A program made the position numbers and the translations under genes. Below the pieces are notes generated by a model. The model made no database searches. It had not been told where the DNA came from and worked only from the letters and a program-made list of their open reading frames with translations. A stretch of DNA of 10,412 nucleotides from Clostridium sp. UBA2485 (GTDB lineage Bacteria; Bacillota; Clostridia; Clostridiales; Clostridiaceae). This document shows positions 5,156-10,412 of this stretch, in pieces (position 1 is the first letter of the stretch; every line of letters begins with the position of its first letter). Location: NCBI RefSeq assembly GCF_002341865.1, contig NZ_DDOV01000071.1, positions 79,003 to 89,414 of the forward strand. The letters run 5' to 3'.

Positions 5156-6682
5156 ATGAGGCTAAAAAAACATTTTAAAACACAAAAATTATTAGTATGC
5201 TTATTTCTTAGTTTATGTGTTATTTCCTATCCATTTGTTACCTTTGGTAAAACACTAGTTAACTCACCGGTTGCAACAAATAATTCAAGTGATATCGATT
5301 CTGGTATAGCAAACTTAAATTATGACCGAAATGCAATTCTAGCAGTAAATGGTGATAATATAGAAAGCTTTGTTCCAAAAGAAGGTTTTGAATCAAAAGG
5401 AAAATTTATAGTAGTTGAACGTAATAAGAAATCACTTACAACATCACCAGTAGATATTTCAATTATCGATTCTGTAACTGATCGCACATTCCCAGGAGCA
5501 TTACAACTTGCAAATGATGCTTTTGTTGAAAATCGACCTAATATATTAATGTGTAAAAGAAAACCTTTAAATATCTCTATAGATTTACCAGGTATGAAAA
5601 ATGGAAACACAATAGCAGTGCAAAACCCAACATATGGTAATGTATCTGGAGCAATAGATGGATTAGTATCTACTTGGAATGAAAAATATTCAACCACACA
5701 TACTTTACCTGCAAGAACACAGTATTCAGAGTCTATGGTTTATAGCAAAAATCAAATATCAAGTGCTCTTAATGTTAATTCTAAAGTTCTTGATAATTCA
5801 CTTGGAATAGACTTTAACGCTATATCAAATGGTGAGAAAAAAGTAATGGTTGCTGCATATAAGCAAATATTCTATACTGTAAGCGCAGAATTACCTAATA
5901 ATCCATCAGATCTTTTTGATGATAGTGTTACTTTTCAAGAATTAACTCGTAAAGGAGTAAATAATGAAGCACCACCTGTTATGGTGTCCAATGTAGCTTA
6001 TGGTAGAACAATTTATGTAAAATTAGAAACATCATCTAAGAGTAAAGATGTACAAGCTGCATTTAAAGCATTACTTAAGAATAACAACGTAGAGGCTAGT
6101 GGACAATACAAAGATATTTTTGAAGAAAGTTCATTTACTGTTGTAGTATTAGGCGGGGATTCAAAGGAACACAATAAGATTATCACAAAAGATTTTGATG
6201 AAATACGAAATATAATTAAGGAAAATGCTGAATTTAGTCCTAAAAATCCAGCATATCCAATTTCATATACAAGTGTTTTCTTAAAAGATAATTCAGTTGC
6301 TGCTGTTCATAATAAAACAGATTATATTGAAACTACATCTACAGAATATTCTAGAGGTAAAATAATTCTTGACCATAGCGGTGCATATGTTGCTCAATTT
6401 GAAGTATCATGGGATGAGTTTTCATATGATGAGAACGGAAAAGAAATACTAAACCATAAAACATGGGATGGAAACTATAAAGACAAAACAGCTCATTACT
6501 CTACAGTAATATCACTTCCACCTAACTCAAAAAATATAAGAATTTTGGCAAGAGAGTGCACAGGCCTTGCATGGGAATGGTGGAGAACAATTATTAATGA
6601 ATATAATGTTCCATTAACAAATGAAATAAAGGTTTCAATTTGGGGAACTACATTATATCCATATACTAGTATTAGTCATTAA
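5156..6682 (+). CDS. Cholesterol-dependent cytolysin (perfringolysin O-like, thiol-activated pore-forming toxin)
   Basis: The 508-residue protein starts at ATG 5156 behind GAGGGGG (5140-5146); an upstream in-frame ATG at 5111 lacks a site and would bury the signal peptide. Residues 1-31 form a Sec signal (KKHFKTQK, then LLVCLFLSLCVISYPFVTFG). The mature protein has the family's domain 1-3 signatures: RTFPGALQLAN, IDGLVSTWNEKY, YGRTIYVKLE from residue 282 and NPAYPISYTSVFLKDNSVAA. Domain 4 (about 400-508) contains the canonical undecapeptide ECTGLAWEWWR at 467-477, including Cys468, and the cholesterol-recognition Thr-Leu pair at 499-500 near the C-terminus (WGTTLYPY). Length and motifs match perfringolysin O throughout, and nothing essential appears missing. 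Such toxins bind membrane cholesterol, oligomerise and insert a large beta-barrel pore. The gene is alone on its strand with its own terminator; no adjacent regulator or secretion gene is present. Family confidence is very high; activity is inferred. Confidence 0.97.
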   Translation: MRLKKHFKTQKLLVCLFLSLCVISYPFVTFGKTLVNSPVATNNSSDIDSGIANLNYDRNAILAVNGDNIESFVPKEGFESKGKFIVVERNKKSLTTSPVDISIIDSVTDRTFPGALQLANDAFVENRPNILMCKRKPLNISIDLPGMKNGNTIAVQNPTYGNVSGAIDGLVSTWNEKYSTTHTLPARTQYSESMVYSKNQISSALNVNSKVLDNSLGIDFNAISNGEKKVMVAAYKQIFYTVSAELPNNPSDLFDDSVTFQELTRKGVNNEAPPVMVSNVAYGRTIYVKLETSSKSKDVQAAFKALLKNNNVEASGQYKDIFEESSFTVVVLGGDSKEHNKIITKDFDEIRNIIKENAEFSPKNPAYPISYTSVFLKDNSVAAVHNKTDYIETTSTEYSRGKIILDHSGAYVAQFEVSWDEFSYDENGKEILNHKTWDGNYKDKTAHYSTVISLPPNSKNIRILARECTGLAWEWWRTIINEYNVPLTNEIKVSIWGTTLYPYTSISH

Positions 6683-6696
6683 TAAATAAAAATTTT

Positions 6697-6745
6697 AATA
6701 CCATAGTAATCTTTTTATAAAAAAGTTACTATGGTATTTTTCTAT
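6697..6745. terminator. Strong terminator after the cytolysin gene, possibly bidirectional
   Basis: AATACCATAGTAA (6697-6709) pairs with TTACTATGGTATT (6726-6738). After a single bulged T the stem continues with CTTTTT against AAAAAG. A T-rich tail (TTTTTCTATTT) follows on the plus strand, 15 bases after the stop. On the minus strand the stem is followed by AAAATTTTTATT, so it may also end the convergent dehydrogenase transcript, whose stop is at 6822. Confidence 0.88.
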
Positions 6746-6821
6746 TTAACTATTTCATTATCGTTGTATATATTGGTTATATGCTTAAGTTTCTTTATAA
6801 AAAATGATTAGGTTATTTCTT

Positions 6822-7901
6822 TTATTCATTTAAAAGAGATTTATCTGGAGTTACAAGAATCTTTACATGTTTTTTCTTTTCAGGGCCAGTTAATGCACCA
6901 AAACCTTCTTCTACTATATCATCAAGAACTATTTTCTTAGTTATATATCCTTCTGCTTTAATTCTTCCATCGTTCATTTGTGCAATTGTTGCTGGAAATT
7001 CATGTCTATAAGCTAAGGTACCCACTATTTTCTTTTCAGAAAACACTAAGGCATTAGGATTAAAACTTACATCCTCTTCCCAAATACTTGTCACTACAAG
7101 AGTTCCTTCATACTTTAAGCTATTTAATCCTACATCAAAGCCTATCTTTGCTCCTGTAGTTTCAAATGCTGCATCTACGCCTATTCCATTAGTAAGTTTT
7201 TTAACTTCCTCGGCTATATCAACTTCATTTGGATCAAGTACAACATCTGCTCCTGCTCTCTTTGCATATTCTTGTCTAATTGATTTTCTTTGTAATACTA
7301 CTACTAATTTTGCTCCTGCTGCTTTTAAGCACTCAATTGTTGCAAGCCCTATTGGTCCTGAACCAAGTACAATAGCAGTATCTCCTGTTTTAAAATTAGA
7401 AATTCTAATAGAATGAAGCGCTACAGCCATTGGTTCTATTAATGCTGCCTGTTCATAAGACATACTATCTGGTATTTTATGTATAAATTCTTCTGGAAAT
7501 ACAGTATATTCTGCAAGTCCTCCACCACTGCCACAAAGTCCATGGAATCCTAGTGAAGAGCATAGATTATATTTACTTTCTCTACAAGCTGGGCATTCTC
7601 CACAAGCTACTATAGGTTCTACAGTAACTCTATCTCCAGCTTTAAACTTAGTTACACCTTCTCCAACTTCTACGACCTCTCCTGAAAATTCATGACCTAG
7701 AACTACTGGTGCCACATTACCACTTAAAGGATGTGGTTGTCCAACTGGTATAAAAATAGGTCCTCCTAAATATTCATGTAAATCTGAACCACATATTCCA
7801 CACCATTTAACTTTAACTTTTACATTTCCTTTAGTAACCTTTGGTTCCTCTATTTCTTCAACTCTAATATCTTTTTTATTGTACCATAACGCTGCCTTCA
7901 T
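6822..7901 (-). CDS. Zinc-dependent alcohol dehydrogenase, likely (R,R)-2,3-butanediol dehydrogenase
   Basis: The 359-residue protein begins at ATG 7901, nine bases after AGGAGG; an in-frame ATG ten codons earlier lies upstream of that site and is not used. It is a medium-chain dehydrogenase. Catalytic-zinc ligands are Cys37 (CGICGSDLHEY), His70-Glu71 (GHE) and probably Glu156. The structural-zinc cysteines are 100, 103, 106 and 114 (CGECPACRESKYNLC). The Rossmann glycine motif GSGPIG is at 180-185. The N-terminal signature with YLGGPIFIPVGQPHPLSG is that of butanediol/acetoin reductases, which interconvert acetoin and 2,3-butanediol in the cytoplasm. After the second Rossmann strand it reads VVVLQRKS, with no acidic residue to hold the NAD ribose, so NADP(H) use is possible. 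A sigma-54 promoter lies just upstream, with the activator gene preceding it on the same strand. Other polyols remain possible substrates. Confidence 0.9.
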   Translation of the reverse strand: MKAALWYNKKDIRVEEIEEPKVTKGNVKVKVKWCGICGSDLHEYLGGPIFIPVGQPHPLSGNVAPVVLGHEFSGEVVEVGEGVTKFKAGDRVTVEPIVACGECPACRESKYNLCSSLGFHGLCGSGGGLAEYTVFPEEFIHKIPDSMSYEQAALIEPMAVALHSIRISNFKTGDTAIVLGSGPIGLATIECLKAAGAKLVVVLQRKSIRQEYAKRAGADVVLDPNEVDIAEEVKKLTNGIGVDAAFETTGAKIGFDVGLNSLKYEGTLVVTSIWEEDVSFNPNALVFSEKKIVGTLAYRHEFPATIAQMNDGRIKAEGYITKKIVLDDIVEEGFGALTGPEKKKHVKILVTPDKSLLNE

Positions 7902-7960
7902 AATAAAATACCTCCTAAAGATAATCATCATATATTGTTAATTTTCTCACATACCTATAA

Positions 7961-7977
7961 AGCAATTATTATACCAA
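7961..7977 (-). promoter_or_regulatory. Sigma-54 (-24/-12) promoter of the dehydrogenase gene
   Basis: The minus strand reads TTGGTATAATAATTGCT. GG and GC are exactly 12 bases apart, as in the sigma-54 consensus TGGCAC-N5-TTGC; the GG, TTGC and flanking T are kept, while CAC is replaced by TAT. The -12 GC lies about 60 bases before the ATG, giving a leader of roughly 50 bases with an AGGAGG site. The upstream gene encodes a sigma-54 activator, which strongly supports the call. Confidence 0.8.
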
Positions 7978-8121
7978 GACATCGAATTGTGATACTTTTT
8001 TAGATATTATTTAATTTCTCTTACTCACTTTGTTATAAACAGTTGTATCAAGCCATTTTCCTATGATTCAAATCTCTATAATTAAAATTCAATTTAATAT
8101 GAAAAATAATTATTAAAATAA

Positions 8122-8167
8122 ATAATCTCAAAATGATACATATTTTACTGTTTCATTTTGAGATTAT
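8122..8167 (-). terminator. Hairpin behind the sigma-54 activator gene
   Basis: ATAATCTCAAAATGA (8122-8136) and TCATTTTGAGATTAT (8153-8167) form a perfect 15-bp stem with a 16-base loop. The minus-strand tail is T-rich (TTATTTTAATAATTATTTTT). It lies 67 bases past the activator stop at 8234 and could terminate that transcript, isolating the dehydrogenase promoter. Two of the three proposed enhancer dyads lie within its arms, so the pairing may instead simply reflect binding-site symmetry. Confidence 0.5.
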
Positions 8168-8191
8168 CTTTATTTTATTCTCATTTTGATA
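8126..8191. promoter_or_regulatory. Enhancer (UAS) array for the sigma-54 activator: three dyads TNTCA-N3-TGANA
   Basis: Three copies of the same interrupted dyad are present: TCTCA-AAA-TGATA (8126-8138), TTTCA-TTT-TGAGA (8151-8163) and TCTCA-TTT-TGATA (8179-8191). Copies one and three continue as TGATACA. Their centres (8132, 8157, 8185) are 25 and 28 bp apart and lie about 180-235 bp upstream of the predicted dehydrogenase start. Related half-sites TGATAC (7990-7995) and the inverse TGTATCA (8044-8050) lie nearer the promoter. Distance, repetition and dyad form fit binding sites for a Fis-type DNA-binding domain such as that of the adjacent regulator. Confidence 0.6.
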
Positions 8192-8233
8192 CATACACAA
8201 TGCTATTTATTGATAGTTAAAAAACAAACAAAG

Positions 8234-10174
8234 CTACACATTTTTTATATTATATTTCTTTATCTTTCTATAAATAGTAGCCCTACTTATTCCTAACATT
8301 TCCGCAGATTTTACTATATTACCTTCACAAAGATTAATAGCTTTTATTATACTTTCTTTTTCTAAAACATCTATAGGAAGTATCTTATCTAAATCCTTTG
8401 ATTCTTCATTATTAAAACTACTTTCTATTATGGAATCATTTTCTGAATACTGCATATAGATCATATCATTTTCACTAGAGTAATAATCCCTCTCTATTAC
8501 ATTCCTAAGTTCTCTTATATTGCCAGGCCAGTCATGCTTTTTTAATTGATTTATATAATCTTTTTTTATAAGCTTACATTTATCCATATTTTTTATATTA
8601 AGATTATTAACAAAATATTTTGCTAGTATTTCTATATCTTCTTTTCTATCTTTTAAAGGAATCGTTTTTATGTTCATTACATTTAACCTATAATATAAAT
8701 CTTCTCTAAAGGTTTTTCTATTTATTTCTTCTATTAATTCTTTATTAGTTGCTCCTATTATTCTCACATCTAATTTCTTTTCATAATTTCCGCCAACTCT
8801 AACAATGGTATTGTTGTCTAAAACTCTTAATAGTTTAGATTGCATATCTAGTGGAAGTTCTCCTAATTCATCTAAGAAAATAGTTCCCCCATCAGCTAAT
8901 TCAAACTTTCCTGGATGCCCTTCTTTAGCAGCTCCAGTAAAAGCACCTCTATCATATCCAAAAAGTTCACTTTCCATTAACTCTCTAGGTATTGAAGCAC
9001 AATTTACAGCTACAAAAGGACCATTATTTCTTTCACTGTAATTATGTATAGCTTGAGCTATCAACTCTTTTCCGGTACCACTAGCCCCTTCTATTAGTAT
9101 ATTACAATCACTTTTTGAAGCTTTCTTTGCAAAATTTATCATATTTATCATTTTCTCGTTACTAGTTACAATATCTTTAAATGTATAAGTTGCATTATAA
9201 CCTACTACTTTATTTACAAACTTATGTACAAATTTACTTTCCCCAAAAGTTATAACTACTCCCATAAACTTATTATTAACACTCATTGGTACTACATTCA
9301 ATATACACTTTATTCTTCTATTTTTAATATGAAAATCACATTCTATATTATTGTAGGACTCATCATAGTTTTCTATAATGTAATTAAAATTTAAATTTCC
9401 CAAGGCTTTCTTTATATTTATTTTAAATATTTCATTTCTATCTATACCTAAGATATTTTCCGCTCTATGATTTACTTTCTTAATATTAAAATTTTCATCT
9501 ATAACTATCATACCTTCTATAATAGAATCAAAAGTTATATTTAATAGGTTATAGGATAATATAAGTTCTAATTGTTTCTTTATAGATTCAGCTGCTGCAA
9601 TAACTATTCCTAAAGTATGCAGATGAGCATCTTTACATATACCAGACATATTAATACATCCTAATACTTTGCCGTCACTATCATGAATAGGTGCTGAAGA
9701 GCATGTCCAAGAATGTTGTTCTATTCCATAATGTTCAGCACCTATAGTTTGTATTGGTTTATTTAAATACAAACAGGTTCCTATAGCATTAGTTCCTACT
9801 GCTTTTTCCGACCACAATGCTCCCTTTATAAATCTTAATTCCTCAGCTTTCTCTAAAATATTCTCATCGCCAATAACATCTAATATGTATCCATCTTTAT
9901 CTGAAAGAAACAGTGCAAAACCTGAGCCTGATATTGTGTTATATAAATTCTCCATTATAGAATGTGCCACTGAAACTAATTCCACATTCTTTCTTATTTT
10001 AATTTCTACAGGAACTTTGTATTCCTCAATACCTCTTCCATCCATATAATCTACATTATATTCCTTGCACCTTATCCATGAATTTCTTATATCCTTTTTA
10101 ATTTCTTTATTAACCTTATTATGTTTTACAAATTCATTCCAAGCTTTTGTAACAAAATTCATATAATCATTCAT
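8234..10174 (-). CDS. Sigma-54-dependent transcriptional activator, AcoR-like (GAF-PAS-AAA+-Fis HTH)
   Basis: The product is 646 residues from ATG 10174, preceded closely by AAGGGGTGG; a further in-frame ATG 19 codons upstream lies before the ribosome binding site and is not used. The N-terminus has the AcoR-type SWIRCKEYNVD. A GAF domain follows (about 66-200) with the signature GALWSEKAVGTNAIGTCL and QHSWTCSSAPIHD, then a PAS domain (about 207-316) with NHRAENILGI. The AAA+ domain shows Walker A GASGTGKE (363-370), an intact sigma-54-contacting GAFTGA loop (410-415), Walker B GGTIFLDE (429-436) and the arginine-finger region FREDLYYRLNV (489-499). A Fis-type helix-turn-helix ends the protein (about 603-637, GNIVKSAEMLGISRATIYRK). 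It should sense a small metabolite, by analogy acetoin or a related compound, and activate sigma-54 RNA polymerase. The next gene downstream is a butanediol dehydrogenase with a sigma-54 promoter, its obvious target. Confidence 0.93.
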   Translation of the reverse strand: MNDYMNFVTKAWNEFVKHNKVNKEIKKDIRNSWIRCKEYNVDYMDGRGIEEYKVPVEIKIRKNVELVSVAHSIMENLYNTISGSGFALFLSDKDGYILDVIGDENILEKAEELRFIKGALWSEKAVGTNAIGTCLYLNKPIQTIGAEHYGIEQHSWTCSSAPIHDSDGKVLGCINMSGICKDAHLHTLGIVIAAAESIKKQLELILSYNLLNITFDSIIEGMIVIDENFNIKKVNHRAENILGIDRNEIFKINIKKALGNLNFNYIIENYDESYNNIECDFHIKNRRIKCILNVVPMSVNNKFMGVVITFGESKFVHKFVNKVVGYNATYTFKDIVTSNEKMINMINFAKKASKSDCNILIEGASGTGKELIAQAIHNYSERNNGPFVAVNCASIPRELMESELFGYDRGAFTGAAKEGHPGKFELADGGTIFLDELGELPLDMQSKLLRVLDNNTIVRVGGNYEKKLDVRIIGATNKELIEEINRKTFREDLYYRLNVMNIKTIPLKDRKEDIEILAKYFVNNLNIKNMDKCKLIKKDYINQLKKHDWPGNIRELRNVIERDYYSSENDMIYMQYSENDSIIESSFNNEESKDLDKILPIDVLEKESIIKAINLCEGNIVKSAEMLGISRATIYRKIKKYNIKNV

Positions 10175-10266
10175 ATTACCACCCCTTCCCCCTATATATA
10201 GATATACTAGTTTTAAAATTAATCTATCCATTCATAAAATTGTACTGTTAGTTATTTAAGTTTACA

Positions 10267-10295
10267 CTTATACAATACGAATTAACTATTGACAA
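10267..10295 (-). promoter_or_regulatory. Sigma-A type promoter of the sigma-54 activator gene
   Basis: On the minus strand TTGTCA (10295-10290) and TATAAG (10272-10267) are exactly 17 bases apart. The predicted leader to the ATG at 10174 is about 86 bases and contains the purine-rich ribosome binding region. The activator would then be made by housekeeping polymerase, with sigma-54 used only for its target. Confidence 0.55.
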
Positions 10296-10310
10296 TGGAC
10301 AATTATTGAT

Positions 10311-10332
10311 ATTTCTCTCATAAGAGAGAAAT
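10311..10332. terminator. Hairpin with T-rich flank upstream of the activator gene
   Basis: ATTTCTCTC (10311-10319) and GAGAGAAAT (10324-10332) form a perfect 9-bp stem with the loop ATAA. The plus-strand continuation is TTTAAATTTATTTATTTT, a plausible termination tail. On the minus strand the tail is weaker. It may separate the activator promoter from the gene beyond the window edge. Nothing else is recognisable from 10333 to 10412. Confidence 0.5.
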
Positions 10333-10412
10333 TTTAAATTTATTTATTTTAAAAATGACAGAAACACTTTTATCAAAAAATCTATTTGTAGTGGAAATTA
10401 GTTTTAATCAAA

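Noticed and set aside
5320..5697. Minus-strand 125-codon frame inside the cytolysin gene
   Set aside because: Antisense shadow of a confidently identified toxin gene.
8805..9041. Plus-strand 78-codon frame inside the sigma-54 activator gene
   Set aside because: Antisense shadow of the AAA+ domain; no start signals.
10286..10309. Imperfect short repeat of a GACAAT-type unit, considered as a repeat array
   Set aside because: Only two degenerate units; part of it is better explained as the -35 region of the activator promoter.

Overview
The window reads as chromosome of a low-GC Firmicute of the genus Clostridium. Intergenic DNA is extremely AT-rich, codons are A/T-ended, ribosome binding sites are strong GGAGG/GGGGG types, and the gene families are clostridial: an ECF vitamin-transporter S component, a zinc-ribbon membrane protein, a perfringolysin-like cholesterol-dependent cytolysin, and a butanediol dehydrogenase next to an AcoR-type sigma-54 activator. 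I do not assign a species.

Layout. Positions 1-860: a cut leader and a plus-strand ECF S component that starts on TTG. Positions 861-1225: non-coding, with a two-tier hairpin. Positions 1226-2539: a minus-strand gene for a zinc-ribbon, single-pass, coiled-coil protein with its own promoter and terminator. Positions 2540-3145: AT-rich spacer, then a wrecked agmatine-deiminase-like gene that keeps only its first ~50 codons and its C-terminal tip; it shares a bidirectional terminator with the next gene. Positions 3155-3904: a convergent MerR-family regulator with a GyrI-like effector domain. Positions 3905-5155: about 1.25 kb without a convincing intact gene. This stretch holds a MerR-style operator, a long inverted repeat around a promoter, a short coding fragment and several palindromes. 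Positions 5156-6682: an intact secreted cytolysin with a strong terminator. Positions 6822-10174: two co-directional minus-strand genes, a sigma-54 activator and, downstream of it, the dehydrogenase. Positions 10175-10412: the activator's promoter and a further hairpin.

How the genes work together. The clearest functional unit is the activator/dehydrogenase pair. The 332-bp gap between them carries a well-spaced sigma-54 -24/-12 promoter (7961-7977) and, about 180-235 bp upstream of the predicted start site, three copies of a dyad of form TNTCA-N3-TGANA plus isolated half-sites. This looks like a complete enhancer-promoter module for acetoin/butanediol metabolism. The cytolysin stands alone, flanked by decayed DNA. 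The MerR gene has an operator-like promoter facing an empty region, so its original target may have been lost.

I do not see a convincing previously undescribed multi-gene system. The points most worth following are the enhancer array, the deletion-fused deiminase remnant, the orphan MerR operator and the possible regulatory DNA ahead of the toxin gene.
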